Counted from the first letter of the stretch, positions 17,204 through 26,076 are shown. The stretch is 64,000 nucleotides of DNA from Chitinimonas_A lacunae (GCF_042650885.1 NZ_JBHSBU010000001.1:3906001-3970000); one strand, 5' to 3'. The notes: generated from the sequence alone by a model not told the origin. Translations and numbers: made by a program.

Positions 17204-19204
17204 TCAATGCCTTTGCTGCTGTTGCCGCAGCGCCTGCTCAGCCGCAGTGCTGTCGAGCGGGCGGAAGAAGTAATAGCCCTGGGCGTAATCGCAGCGCAGA
17301 TAGTTGAGCCGGTCGATCTCGGCGGCGGTTTCGGCGCCCTCGGCGATCACGGTCAGACCGAGGGTGCGGGCCAGCATCACAATGATTTCGGTGATCTGTT
17401 GCTTTTCCTCGTCGCCGTCGATCTGGCTGACGAAGGAGCGATCGACCTTGAGGGTATCGATGGGCAAGCGGCGCAGATAGCTCAGCGAGGAATAGCCGGT
17501 GCCGAAATCGTCGAGGCTGAGCTGGATGCCGATCCGCTTGAATTCGAGAAACAGCCGGCAAGCCAGCTCGGCGTCGTTCATCACCACGCTCTCGGTCAGT
17601 TCTAGCTTGAGGCTGTTGGGGGCGATTCCGCTATTGCGCACGATGGCCAGCAGCTCGTCGACCAGACCGTTCTCGCTCAACTGGCCCGCCGACAGATTGA
17701 CGCTCATGGTCAAGGGCTGCTCTGAGGGGAATTCCTGTTGCCAGCGCTGTGCCTGACGGCAGGCTTCGGCCAAGACCCAGCGGCCGATCGGGCGTATCAG
17801 TCCGGTGTCTTCGGCCAGCGGAATGAATTCGGACGGTGGAATCAGCCCCCGGGTCGGATGGCGCCAGCGCAACAGCGCCTCGAAGCCACGGATACGGCCA
17901 TCGGGCAGTGAGACGATGGGTTGATAGCACAGATGGAATTGCTGCTGGGCAATGGCCTGGTGCAGATCGGCTTCGAGCCGCAGCAGGTTGACCGCCTGCT
18001 CATGCATGGCCGAATCGAACACGGCCCAGCATGAGCGTCCCATGGCCTTGGCGCGGTACATGGCGACATCGGCATCGCGCAGCACATCCTCGACGGCCTC
18101 GTAGTGGCTCGAACTGAGCACGATGCCGATGCTGGCGCTGGTATAGATCTGCTGCTGGTTGATCAGGAACGGTTCGGCCAGCGCCTGCTGAATCCGTTCA
18201 GCCACCCGGATCGGATCGCTTGGGTCGCTGATATCGTCGAGCACGATGGTGAATTCATCGCCACCGAGACGGGCGACCACATCCTCATCCGGATGATCGC
18301 CGTATTCGCCGATATGGCGGCCGATCAGGTCGGTATGGCGCAGACAGGTGGTCAAGCGCTGCGCCACGGCCACGATCAGTTGATCGCCGGCCAGATGACC
18401 CAGGCTGTCGTTGACCAGCTTGAAGCGATCGAGGTCAAGAAACAGCACGGCAAACTGATAGTCGGCATGGCGCCGGCTGCGCTTGAGCAGCCCTTGCAGC
18501 CGATCGAGAAACAGGGCGCGGTTGGCAAGCTGGGTCAGGGCGTCGTGCAGGGCATCGTGCAGCAGCCGGTCCTTGGCCCGTTTACGTTCCACCACCCGGC
18601 CAAGCTGGGTGCCGATCTGGCGCATCACCCGCAATACCCCATCGTCGGGCGCGAGCGGTTTCTCGGCGAAGAATTCCAGTACGGCCACCACTTCTGTCCC
18701 GATCAGCACCGGAAAGCAGAAGGCTGCCCGCAATCCCACCGCCTGCGCCACCTCGGCGCGCAGGAAGTGGTTGTCGAGCGTGACATCGACCACCCATTCA
18801 GGCTGGCCGCTTTGCCAGATGCGTCCAGGCAGGCCGTGGCCCGGCCCGAAGGTCATGGTTTCGGTCGCATGGCAGAACGGCTCATAGCGTCCAGGCAGGT
18901 CGAGATGCCAAAGCTGGGTCGAATGGAGCCGGTGATCGTCCTTGCCCGGCGGCGGTACATAGAAGGCATGGCCGACCGGCCATTGGGTGTAGCGGCAGAT
19001 TTCGCGGATCGCCAGCAAGATGGTGTCGTCCACCCGGACCGTTTCGTTGGCCGCCACCGCGATGGCTTCGAGCAGGGCGATTTCCTGCTGACGCTGGTAG
19101 AGATCGCGCAGGCCGCGTTCGGCGATCGCTTCGGCTTCCTGGCGGGCACTGGCTTCGCGCTGTAGACGGCGGGTCAGGCGCAGGTATTGCGGGTCTTCAA
19201 GCAT
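17204..19204 (-). CDS. GAF-GGDEF-EAL cyclic-di-GMP enzyme, partner of H-NOX
   Basis: About 666 residues. An N-terminal coiled coil (~10-45), a GAF domain (~48-205), a GGDEF domain with intact GGDEF at 314-318, and an EAL domain with 'FEALLRWRHP' at 441-450 and later 'ELTESVVMND' and 'LDDFGTGYSSL' motifs. Both catalytic cores look competent. The RxxD inhibitory site is missing (PDED), and about twelve extra residues (GRHIGEYGDHPDED) precede the GGDEF strand. The start at 19204 lies 16 bp after the H-NOX stop, so the two are co-transcribed. H-NOX-regulated diguanylate cyclase/phosphodiesterases are known in Shewanella and Legionella, and NO control is inferred here. Confidence 0.93.
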   Translation of the reverse strand: MLEDPQYLRLTRRLQREASARQEAEAIAERGLRDLYQRQQEIALLEAIAVAANETVRVDDTILLAIREICRYTQWPVGHAFYVPPPGKDDHRLHSTQLWHLDLPGRYEPFCHATETMTFGPGHGLPGRIWQSGQPEWVVDVTLDNHFLRAEVAQAVGLRAAFCFPVLIGTEVVAVLEFFAEKPLAPDDGVLRVMRQIGTQLGRVVERKRAKDRLLHDALHDALTQLANRALFLDRLQGLLKRSRRHADYQFAVLFLDLDRFKLVNDSLGHLAGDQLIVAVAQRLTTCLRHTDLIGRHIGEYGDHPDEDVVARLGGDEFTIVLDDISDPSDPIRVAERIQQALAEPFLINQQQIYTSASIGIVLSSSHYEAVEDVLRDADVAMYRAKAMGRSCWAVFDSAMHEQAVNLLRLEADLHQAIAQQQFHLCYQPIVSLPDGRIRGFEALLRWRHPTRGLIPPSEFIPLAEDTGLIRPIGRWVLAEACRQAQRWQQEFPSEQPLTMSVNLSAGQLSENGLVDELLAIVRNSGIAPNSLKLELTESVVMNDAELACRLFLEFKRIGIQLSLDDFGTGYSSLSYLRRLPIDTLKVDRSFVSQIDGDEEKQQITEIIVMLARTLGLTVIAEGAETAAEIDRLNYLRCDYAQGYYFFRPLDSTAAEQALRQQQQRH

Positions 19205-19220
19205 GGCAGACAACGACCAT

Positions 19221-19769
19221 TCAGCGCGACGGCGCTGTGAACTCGATCTGGAACAGACATTTGCTGTCACCGCGATGCATGCATTGCGACTGACTCAGCC
19301 CCACCTGCTCGCCGTAGAAGTCGGCCGAGCCGATGATAAAGCCTTCGGCCAGCGCGCAGAGACGGCGTTCCGAGCGGTAGCCGATTCGCAGTATCCGGTC
19401 GTCGCTGGTATCGAAGTCGAATACCGGCGTGGTCGCGCCCGGGTAGAGCTTGCGGACTTCGGGATGGATGATGTGATTGAGCGTCAGCAGAAAGCTGCGG
19501 CTATCGCCATGGCCACTGAAGAACATCGGATAGCGCTCGGCCAGCCGTGGCATCGCCTGGCGGCCGAACCAGCGCAGTATCGCTTCGGGCGGCTGCTTGA
19601 GCGCGCTGGCGGCGGCCATCACCAGCTTGAACACCTCCTCGTCGGCATAGCTGCCCAGCGAGGTATAGGCGCCGTGGACGCCCGCTGTGTCGAGCAGGTC
19701 ATCCCAGGTGTCGTCACCATAGTGGTGTCGGACCACCTCTTCGAGCAGATTAAAGACGATTCCTTTCAC
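19221..19769 (-). CDS. hnoX: H-NOX heme nitric oxide sensor
   Basis: A 182-residue stand-alone heme sensor of normal family length. The key positions carry the expected residues under standard numbering: proximal ligand His102 ('NHIIHPEV'), Pro115, and the YxSxR heme-propionate motif Tyr131-Ser133-Arg135. Position 140 is Leu, not the Tyr that stabilises oxygen in Thermoanaerobacter H-NOX, which points to NO selectivity. Cys138, Cys163 and Cys171 plus nearby His165 resemble the zinc/redox site of some H-NOX proteins. The start is GTG at 19769, with GGAG upstream. It is followed 16 bp later by the GGDEF-EAL gene. Confidence 0.96.
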   Translation of the reverse strand: MKGIVFNLLEEVVRHHYGDDTWDDLLDTAGVHGAYTSLGSYADEEVFKLVMAAASALKQPPEAILRWFGRQAMPRLAERYPMFFSGHGDSRSFLLTLNHIIHPEVRKLYPGATTPVFDFDTSDDRILRIGYRSERRLCALAEGFIIGSADFYGEQVGLSQSQCMHRGDSKCLFQIEFTAPSR

Positions 19770-19841
19770 GATACGGCTCCTTTGCCAGCCTCTGTCCCGC
19801 TACCACGGCGGCAAATGCCGGACGTATCTGCTGATGAGGTG

Positions 19842-19869
19842 ATTATTGTCCAGAGGCACGGTTATGCAA
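19842..19869 (-). promoter_or_regulatory. Candidate promoter of the H-NOX operon
   Basis: On the minus strand TTGCAT (-35) and AATAAT (-10) are separated by 16 bases. They lie about 70-100 bp upstream of the GTG start. Support is by pattern only. Confidence 0.35.
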
Positions 19870-20054
19870 TGCAGCGTGAACCGGCAAATCACTTCCAGGC
19901 AAGCGGAGAATGGGGGCCAGTATAGGGAGAAACCTGCCGGCCATAACCTCGGCTAAGTCCCAGGCAGGGGACCAGGGTGGCCGGCGGCCGAAGGCAGACT
20001 CCCTAGCTCGGTGGGCTAAGGAGGGGGAGTGATGGAAAAGTCCGAGGGTGAGTC

Positions 20055-20120
20055 AGAATAGTTTTCTTTCTTAATAGGAGTGGTTTCTATTGTTGGATAG
20101 GTATTTTCTGATTATTTGCA
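20055..20120 (-). repeat. A+T-rich dispersed repeat, copy D (weak)
   Basis: Read on the minus strand it has CAGAAAATACCTATCC and a tail AGAAAGAAAACTATT. The match to the family is loose, and the copy is included because of its size and position. Confidence 0.3.
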
Positions 20121-20178
20121 TTGGCCTCCCGGTCCTTGCCGTCTCCCTCAACCCGTCCTCCACGCCAGCGCATCCGCC

Positions 20179-21441
20179 CTAAACGCTGACGCCCTCGCTG
20201 CTGCTGCGCTTGAACGGACTGAATTCCGGCGCTTCCTCGTGCTGGATAAAGCGCAGCAGCGGCCGGATGAACTGATTCAGCATCGGCTGGCGATGGCGTA
20301 CCCAGACATGGATGGTTTCGGGCTCGCAGCCAAGTCGGGCCTTGGGTTCGAGCGCGGTGCGGCCAAACGAGATGCGGCGGCAGCCGAAATCGAGCGACTG
20401 GGCCAGCGAGGCATGCAGCAGGCGCAGATAGAGCGGAATGCCGCTGCGCGCGACCTCGCGGTCGAAGCCGATATGGTAGGCGTAGGCAGTGTCGCCATCC
20501 TTGAGCGTGGCGATAAAGCCGTGCAGCGTGTCGCCCTGGAAGGCGCCATGGATCACCAGCCGCTCGCCGGCGGCCGCTTGCAGTGCCGGCCAGTAGTCGT
20601 CGTTGAGGGTGAACGGGCGCAGGCTGGCGTTGCCGTGGACCTGGAGATAGAGCGCCTGCAGCCGTTCACGCAGGGCTTCGGGCTGGTCGATCGGGCGGAT
20701 GGCAAAACCGGCCGCTTCGAACGGCTTCATCACCTGCTGCTTGATGGCGCTGCGGTATTTGGAGGTCAGGCTGGCCAGATAGTCGGCGTAGCTGCCGATA
20801 TCGGCGCCCAGGCTCAGCACCATATTGGGTTCGGTTTCGACGGCGGCGTAGCTGAGTCCGGCCAGTGCCGCGCTTTGCTGGCGGTGCAGTTCGGGCAGAT
20901 CCTTGATCAGCACGATATTGGTCTGACCGGCGATCTTCTCGGCACGCCGCACCCGGTAGAGCGCCTCGGCCACGGCCGGCCAGACGGCGGCCGGGTCAAC
21001 GTCCGGGGCGAAGCAGACCGCATGCATGCCATAACTGAGCAGATTGCCGCAGACCAGGATGCGCTGGGCCAGTTTGTCCTTGAGCTTGCTGTCGGCAGGC
21101 TGGCCGAGCTGGTTCAGGCTGACCCGCACGATCTGCATGCAGACGGCCGCCAGTGGCCGCTCGTCGTCGGAGATCAGGGCGTAGCGCGGTTCCAGATTGT
21201 CCGGGCCTGCCTGTTCGAGCAAGGTCAGATAGTCAGCGGAGAAGAAGAAGCTGCCCCTGGCCGTCACGGCTTCCCAGTCGGCCGGATTGAGCTGGCGCAG
21301 CCGGCTGGCAATGGCGAAATGGTAGCCGTTGGCTTGGCGCAGCCGCTTGCGTTCCTGGAGACGACGGGCCAGCGGGCCGGGGAGCTTGGGCAAGAGTTTC
21401 ATGGCAAAGGCATACAGATGGCGGAGCGGCCTGTTTAGCAC
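20179..21441 (-). CDS. FemAB/GNAT-like acyltransferase of unknown substrate
   Basis: A 420-residue protein. The C-terminal half is GNAT-like ('VIHGAFQGDTLHGFIATLKDGDTAYAYHIGFD' followed by 'GIPLYLRLLHASLAQSLDFGCRRISFGRT'), a fold shared with peptidoglycan FemAB-type and COG3146 proteins. The first ~35 residues are basic ('PLARRLQERKRLRQ'). Function is unknown; this fold transfers amino-acyl or acyl groups. The first start is GTG at 21441, and a second possible start is ATG 21402 (MKLLPKLPG); neither has a clear ribosome site. No cell-wall gene is adjacent. Confidence 0.65.
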   Translation of the reverse strand: MLNRPLRHLYAFAMKLLPKLPGPLARRLQERKRLRQANGYHFAIASRLRQLNPADWEAVTARGSFFFSADYLTLLEQAGPDNLEPRYALISDDERPLAAVCMQIVRVSLNQLGQPADSKLKDKLAQRILVCGNLLSYGMHAVCFAPDVDPAAVWPAVAEALYRVRRAEKIAGQTNIVLIKDLPELHRQQSAALAGLSYAAVETEPNMVLSLGADIGSYADYLASLTSKYRSAIKQQVMKPFEAAGFAIRPIDQPEALRERLQALYLQVHGNASLRPFTLNDDYWPALQAAAGERLVIHGAFQGDTLHGFIATLKDGDTAYAYHIGFDREVARSGIPLYLRLLHASLAQSLDFGCRRISFGRTALEPKARLGCEPETIHVWVRHRQPMLNQFIRPLLRFIQHEEAPEFSPFKRSSSEGVSV

Positions 21442-21487
21442 AGCCAGCCGCCCCGCCGCCAGCGCCAGCCAGCGGCTGGCTAAGGAG

Positions 21488-21552
21488 ATTTTCCTTTTCT
21501 GTTTATTGCCTTACTGGGTATTGGATATTCTTGGCAATAAATTTTCTTTGGA
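21488..21552 (-). repeat. A+T-rich dispersed repeat, copy E (weak)
   Basis: On the minus strand GAAAATTTATTGCCAAGAATATCC and a tail AATAAACAGAAAA recall the family order. It lies just beyond the 3' end of the PhzF-like gene. Confidence 0.35.
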
Positions 21553-21568
21553 AGTTGCCGGGCCTCGA

Positions 21569-22423
21569 TCACAGCCGCAGCTCACCGCTGCCGAGTTCCA
21601 CTACCGTGCCGCTGACAAAGATGCGCCGCTCGCGGTCGACTTCGAGGCCCAGCACATTGAGCCGGCCGCTGCTGCGGCCTTGTTCGATCCGGGCACGCAG
21701 GGGCAAGGGCTGACCGGTCGCCAGCCACCAGCCGCCCAGATTGGCGCAGGCCGAGCCGGTACCCGGATCTTCGGCCACGGCGCCGTTCTGTAGCCAGAAA
21801 AAGCGGCTCTCGAAACCCTGTTCGGTGCGGGCAAAGACGTAGACGGTGGCCGGAACCGGGTCGTCGGCGAATACCTGCTGCAATCCCGCCACGCTTGGCC
21901 GGCAGGCCAGCACCTGTTCGGGACTGCTGAGCGGCACCAGTGCCTGTTCGGTGCCGCAACTGACCCGCAGCGCCGGCGCTTCGATCGCCTCGGGAGGCAG
22001 ATCGAGCGCAGCGGCAATTGTCGAGCGTTCGGCATCGAGCGGCCGCCAGCGCGGCGCGGCGGCTTCGAGCGTCCAGGTCGAGTCCGTGGCGCAGAGGGCG
22101 AGCGGGCCGATATTGAGTTCGAGTTCGAAACGGTCGCCGCAGCCGTGCAGCGCCCGCACCACCTCGGCGCTGCCCAGGGTCGGGTGGCCGGCGAAATCGA
22201 GTTCGTAATCGGGCGAGAAGATGCGCAGCCGCGCGGCGGCCTTACTCGATGGCAACAGGAAAACCGTCTCGGACAGATTGAATTGGCGGGCAATGGCCTG
22301 CATACGATGGGTGTCGAGGGCGCTGGCGTCCTCCACCACGGCCAGTGCATTGCCGCACAGCGGATACGCCGGCGTACCCGGTTCGGCGAACACATTGAGC
22401 AGTCGATAGCGCAATACAGTCAT
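21569..22423 (-). CDS. PhzF-family isomerase-like protein
   Basis: A 284-residue protein of the PhzF/diaminopimelate-epimerase fold. The N-terminal lobe reads 'LLNVFAEPGTPAYPLCGNALAVV' with the conserved PhzF block, then 'ARQFNLSETVFLLPS' containing the catalytic Glu region. The later 'LDFAGHPTLGSAEVVR' and 'DPGTGSACANLGGW' are also PhzF hallmarks. Substrates vary in this family; no phenazine genes are near. ATG 22423 has AGGAGG 5 bases upstream, so it is chosen over an upstream GTG at 22429. It is divergent from pcnB across about 200 bp. Confidence 0.9.
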   Translation of the reverse strand: MTVLRYRLLNVFAEPGTPAYPLCGNALAVVEDASALDTHRMQAIARQFNLSETVFLLPSSKAAARLRIFSPDYELDFAGHPTLGSAEVVRALHGCGDRFELELNIGPLALCATDSTWTLEAAAPRWRPLDAERSTIAAALDLPPEAIEAPALRVSCGTEQALVPLSSPEQVLACRPSVAGLQQVFADDPVPATVYVFARTEQGFESRFFWLQNGAVAEDPGTGSACANLGGWWLATGQPLPLRARIEQGRSSGRLNVLGLEVDRERRIFVSGTVVELGSGELRL

Positions 22424-22514
22424 AAACACCTCCTCTGAACTTGGTAAGCCGGAGCCGGCCGCTAATAATCCGGAAGAGTGCGAAGGAGGGTGCCGGAGTC
22501 GGCCCTCGCTGGCA

Positions 22515-22520
22515 TATAAT
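22515..22520 (+). promoter_or_regulatory. Candidate -10 element (pcnB region, distal)
   Basis: A perfect TATAAT lies 110 bp upstream of pcnB. No good -35 sits at the right distance. Confidence 0.25.
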
Positions 22521-22583
22521 CCGGCGCTGTTATAGCGTCGCTGGCCTGGTACTGACGTGCCATGAATCGCCGGCGTTAGCGGT

Positions 22584-22589
22584 TATAAT
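22584..22589 (+). promoter_or_regulatory. Candidate -10 element (pcnB, proximal)
   Basis: A second TATAAT lies 41 bp upstream of the pcnB start and is a natural candidate for the operon promoter. The -35 region is poor. Confidence 0.35.
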
Positions 22590-22629
22590 TGACGGTTCGC
22601 AGTTCAATCCAACAAGTCACCTCAAGCCA

Positions 22630-23958
22630 ATGATTCGTAAATTGATCGGCCGCGTGCTGGGCCTGAAGAAGCGCCACGGAGGCGGCCGCGTCGTCATCCC
22701 CATCAAACGTCACGGCATCCGCCGCGAGCAATTGCCGAGCTTTGCGCTCAAGGTGACTGATCGCCTGCAAGAGGCCGGTTTCGAGGCTTTCGTGGTCGGC
22801 GGTGCGGTCCGCGATCTATTGCTGGGCAAGGTGCCTAAGGACTTTGACGTCGCCACCAACGCCACTCCTGAAGAAGTGAACAAACTGTTCCGTCGCTCCC
22901 GGATCATCGGCCGCCGTTTCCGGCTGGTCCATGTACTGTTCGGCGAGGAAGTGGTCGAGGTGTCCACCTTCCGGGGCGGCGGTGAAGCCATGACCGACGA
23001 CTCGGGTCGCATCATTCGCGACAATGCCTGGGGCAGCCAGGAAGACGACGCCAAGCGGCGCGACTTTACCGTCAACGCCCTGTTCTACGACCCGAGCCGT
23101 GAAGAGATCATCGATTACCACGGCGGCGTGGCCGATATCGAAAAGAAACGCCTGGTGATGATCGGCCCGCCGGCCCAGCGCTACCGCGAAGACCCGGTGC
23201 GGATGCTGCGGGCGGTGCGCCTGGCCGCCAAGCTCGGCCTGACCATCGATCCGGTGACGCGGCGCCCGATCCGCGAACATGCCGATCTGCTGGCCAATGT
23301 ACCCGCTTCGCGGCTGTTCGACGAGATGTTGAAGCTGCTGTTCTCGGGTCAGTCGTGGGCCTGTCTGTGCCAGTTGCGCGAAGACAATCTGCACCACGGC
23401 TTCTTCCCCCTGCTCGACAAGATGTTCGAGGCGCCAAGCGGCGCGACTTTCCTGCGGATGGCGCTCGAAAACACCGACGCCCGCGTGCGCGCCGACAAGC
23501 CGGTGTCGGCCGGTTATGTGTTTGCCGCGCTGCTGTGGCTCGAAGTGCTCGATAACTGGGCACGCCGCAAGACGGCCGGCGAGAAGCCGATGCCGGCGCT
23601 GTTCTCGGCCATCGACGAGGTCGAAGCGGTGCAGGAGGAGAAACTGGCCATCCCGCGCCGCTACGGCACGGCGATGAAGGAAATCTGGATGCTGCAACCG
23701 CGCTTCGAGCAACGCTCGGGCGCCAAGCCGTTCAAGCTGCTTGAGCATCCGCGCTTTCGCGCCGGTTACGATTTCCTGTGCCTGCGTGCCGGGGCCGGCG
23801 AAATCGAACAGGAGCTGGCCGACTGGTGGACCCGCTTCCAGGACGTCAGCGGTGCCGAGCGCGAAGCGATGCTGCTGCGCCCGGCCGCCGGCGAAGGTAC
23901 GCAGAAACGGCGGCGGCGGCGCAGCAGCGCCGGGCGGCAGACGGCGGCCAGCGAATGA
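22630..23958 (+). CDS. pcnB: Poly(A) polymerase I
   Basis: A 442-residue nucleotidyltransferase that adds poly(A) tails to RNA 3' ends and promotes decay. The class II signature is 'VVGGAVRDLLLGKVPKDFDVATNATPEEV' with the catalytic Asp pair, followed by the RRFRLVHV-type palm and 'RDFTVNALFYDP' motifs. The C-terminus is basic (KRRRRRSSAGRQ), typical of pcnB rather than of CCA-adding enzymes. ATG 22630 is chosen because it gives the normal N-terminus; the frame is open further upstream. It overlaps folK by ATGA, beginning a six-gene run. Confidence 0.95.
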   Translation: MIRKLIGRVLGLKKRHGGGRVVIPIKRHGIRREQLPSFALKVTDRLQEAGFEAFVVGGAVRDLLLGKVPKDFDVATNATPEEVNKLFRRSRIIGRRFRLVHVLFGEEVVEVSTFRGGGEAMTDDSGRIIRDNAWGSQEDDAKRRDFTVNALFYDPSREEIIDYHGGVADIEKKRLVMIGPPAQRYREDPVRMLRAVRLAAKLGLTIDPVTRRPIREHADLLANVPASRLFDEMLKLLFSGQSWACLCQLREDNLHHGFFPLLDKMFEAPSGATFLRMALENTDARVRADKPVSAGYVFAALLWLEVLDNWARRKTAGEKPMPALFSAIDEVEAVQEEKLAIPRRYGTAMKEIWMLQPRFEQRSGAKPFKLLEHPRFRAGYDFLCLRAGAGEIEQELADWWTRFQDVSGAEREAMLLRPAAGEGTQKRRRRRSSAGRQTAASE

Positions 23959-24482
23959 GCCAGGTCGCCTATATCGGACTTGGTGCCAATCTGGGCGACG
24001 CGGCAGCCACCGTCACGGCAGCGGCCGAGGCGCTGGTCGCCTTGCCCGCCACCCGTCTGCTCGGCCGCTCTTCGCTCTATCGCAGCGCGCCGGTCGGCTA
24101 TCTCGATCAGCCTGATTTCATCAATGCCGTGGCCGCGGTCGAGACCGAACTGGACGCCGCAGCCCTGCTCGACGGGCTGTTCGAGATCGAAGCAGCCTTC
24201 GGCCGGCAGCGGACTTTCCGCAATGCCCCGCGCACGCTCGACCTCGACCTGTTATTGTTCGGCCGCGAACGCATCGGCCGGCCCGAGCTGACCGTGCCGC
24301 ATCCGCGACTGGCCGAGCGTGGCTTCGTGCTGCTCCCGCTGGCTGAACTGGCGCCCGATCTGCTGATCGAAGGACTGGGACCGCTGGCCGAGTTGCTGGC
24401 CGCTTGCCCGGGCGAGTTGCCGCAGCGTTTGTCCCAATCGGTCCCCTCGTCGGCAGCAATGCCAGACGTGGCGCGCCACTGA
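23955..24482 (+). CDS. folK: 2-amino-4-hydroxy-6-hydroxymethyldihydropteridine pyrophosphokinase
   Basis: A 175-residue HPPK that transfers pyrophosphate from ATP to the pterin in folate synthesis. It opens 'AYIGLGANLGDAAATV' and has the catalytic block 'RQRTFRNAPRTLDLDLLLFG', containing the paired metal-binding Asp residues, and 'TVPHPRLAERGFVLLPLAEL'. The start overlaps the pcnB stop (ATGA), so translation is probably coupled. It is followed by the deoxynucleoside kinase gene 58 bp downstream. Confidence 0.95.
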   Translation: MSQVAYIGLGANLGDAAATVTAAAEALVALPATRLLGRSSLYRSAPVGYLDQPDFINAVAAVETELDAAALLDGLFEIEAAFGRQRTFRNAPRTLDLDLLLFGRERIGRPELTVPHPRLAERGFVLLPLAELAPDLLIEGLGPLAELLAACPGELPQRLSQSVPSSAAMPDVARH

Positions 24483-24540
24483 GGCGAATAGACCGATGTC
24501 CGAAACTGTCCGTGCCCAGGGCGCGGCCGAGGGAGGCAGC

Positions 24541-25179
24541 ATGGCGCTGGAAAGATATCGCTATCTGGTGGTCGAGGGGCCGATCGGGGTGGGCAAGACC
24601 ACCCTGGCGCGCAAACTCGCCGAAACGATGGATGCCCGTCTGCTGACCGAGCAGCCCGAGGCGGTGCCTTTTCTGCCCAAGTTCTATCAGGACATGTCGC
24701 GCTATGCGCTGGCCACCCAGTTGTCGTTTCTGTTCCAGCGGGTCGATATGGTGGCGAGCCTGGCGCAGATCGACCTGTTCCATGGCCAGACCGTGGCCGA
24801 TTTCCTGTTCGACAAGGATCTGCTGTTCGCCGAGCTGACCCTGACCGACGACGAATTCAAGCTCTATTCCGATATCTACCAGCATGTCAGCGTGGCTGCG
24901 CCCACGCCTGATCTGGTGATCTACCTCCAGGCCGACCCGGCCACCTTGATCGAACGGGTGCAGAGCCGCGACCGCGACTCCGAGCGCCTGTTCGGCGAGA
25001 CCTACCTCCAGCGCGTGGCGGAACGCTACAGCCGCTTCTTCTACGACTACGCCGACGCCCCGCTTCTGATCGTCAATACCGATCACCTCGACCTGGTTGA
25101 AAACGCCGACGACTTTCGGCTACTGTTGCGCCGCATCGAAGGGATGCGCGGCGGCCGCGAATACTTCAATAAGGCCTAG
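24541..25179 (+). CDS. Deoxynucleoside kinase family protein
   Basis: A 212-residue kinase of the dNK/dGK type. The P-loop 'VVEGPIGVGKTTLARKLAE' is followed by the 'TEQPE' Glu and 'FLFQRVDMV', 'DFLFDKDLLFAELTL', and the 'RDRDSER' LID-type Arg motif. It would phosphorylate deoxynucleosides for salvage. GGGAGG lies 4 bp before ATG 24541; an upstream in-frame ATG at 24496 lacks one. Its place between folK and panB is a common betaproteobacterial order. Confidence 0.9.
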   Translation: MALERYRYLVVEGPIGVGKTTLARKLAETMDARLLTEQPEAVPFLPKFYQDMSRYALATQLSFLFQRVDMVASLAQIDLFHGQTVADFLFDKDLLFAELTLTDDEFKLYSDIYQHVSVAAPTPDLVIYLQADPATLIERVQSRDRDSERLFGETYLQRVAERYSRFFYDYADAPLLIVNTDHLDLVENADDFRLLLRRIEGMRGGREYFNKA

Positions 25180-25249
25180 CCGTCTTTTAAGTCATACGTT
25201 TATGGCGTAGCATCGCATTCAAGCAAGCGCTTGAAAGAAAGGTTGCATC

Positions 25250-26041
25250 ATGAAAGTCACCGTCAGCACCCTGTACAAGCTGAAACAGGACAACCAGAAG
25301 ATCAGCATGCTCACCTGTTACGACAGCAGCTTTGCCGCGCTGATGGATCAGGCCGGGGTGGAAATCCTGCTGGTGGGCGATTCGGCCGGCATGGTGCTGC
25401 AAGGCAATGGCTCGACCCTGCCGGTCACGCTCGAGGAGATGGCCTACCATGTGCGCTGCGTGGCACGCGGGGCCAAGCAGGCGCTGGTGCTGGGCGATCT
25501 GCCGTTTGGCGCCTATCAGGCCAGCCCGGCCCAGGCATTCGAGGCAGCCGCCAAGCTGATGCAGGCCGGTGCCGAGATGGTCAAGCTCGAAGGCGGCGAA
25601 TATATGGCCGAGACGGTCCGCTTCCTGACCCAGCGCGGTATTCCGGTCTGTGCCCATATCGGCCTGACCCCGCAGGCGGTCCATCTGTTCGGCGGCTTCA
25701 AGGTGCAAGGCAAGACCGAGGCCCAGGCGCAGCAGCTCAGACGCGACGCCGAGGCGCTCGAAGGGGCCGGCGCCGTGATGGTGCTGATGGAGATGGTGCC
25801 GGCGCCGCTGGCGCGCGAGATCACCGCCAACTGCAAGGTGCCGACCATCGGCATCGGCGCCGGCGTCGACTGCGACGGCCAGGTGTTGGTGATGCACGAT
25901 ATGCTGGGGGTCTACCCGGGCAAAAAGGCCCGTTTCGTCAAGGATTTCATGGCCGACGCCCCGACTATCCAGGGCGCGTTCGAAGCCTATGTGCGGGCGG
26001 TCAAGGACCAGACCTTCCCGGCCAGCGAACACAGTTTCTAA
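25250..26041 (+). CDS. panB: 3-methyl-2-oxobutanoate hydroxymethyltransferase
   Basis: A 263-residue enzyme that uses 5,10-methylene-THF to make ketopantoate, the first committed step to pantothenate. The N-terminal 'KISMLTCYDSSFAALMDQAGVEILLVGDSAGMV' and the metal-binding 'VKLEGGEYM' and 'CAHIGLTPQAVH' motifs are intact. It starts 70 bp after the kinase and is followed by panC, with a small hairpin between them. Confidence 0.97.
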   Translation: MKVTVSTLYKLKQDNQKISMLTCYDSSFAALMDQAGVEILLVGDSAGMVLQGNGSTLPVTLEEMAYHVRCVARGAKQALVLGDLPFGAYQASPAQAFEAAAKLMQAGAEMVKLEGGEYMAETVRFLTQRGIPVCAHIGLTPQAVHLFGGFKVQGKTEAQAQQLRRDAEALEGAGAVMVLMEMVPAPLAREITANCKVPTIGIGAGVDCDGQVLVMHDMLGVYPGKKARFVKDFMADAPTIQGAFEAYVRAVKDQTFPASEHSF

Positions 26042-26060
26042 GCGGCAGCGCCGCTTTTCT
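26041..26060 (+). terminator. Short hairpin between panB and panC
   Basis: AGCGGC and GCCGCT form a perfect 6-bp stem with a 3-base loop, followed by TTTTCTT. It begins at the panB stop codon. The strength is low, so it may attenuate rather than end transcription into panC. Confidence 0.4.
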
Positions 26061-26076
26061 TCCGGATCAGAGCGCT

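Larger units (their letters stand above)
19770..20178. other. Non-coding region with repeat copy D
   Basis: A 409-bp gap upstream of H-NOX and past the 3' end of a minus-strand acetyltransferase gene. It holds the candidate H-NOX promoter and the A+T-rich island at 20055-20120. No gene is supported. Confidence 0.5.

Noticed and set aside
25231..26076. Upstream extension of the panC frame
   Set aside because: The extra ~282 codons overlap panB out of frame. The panC start at 26077 matches the family.
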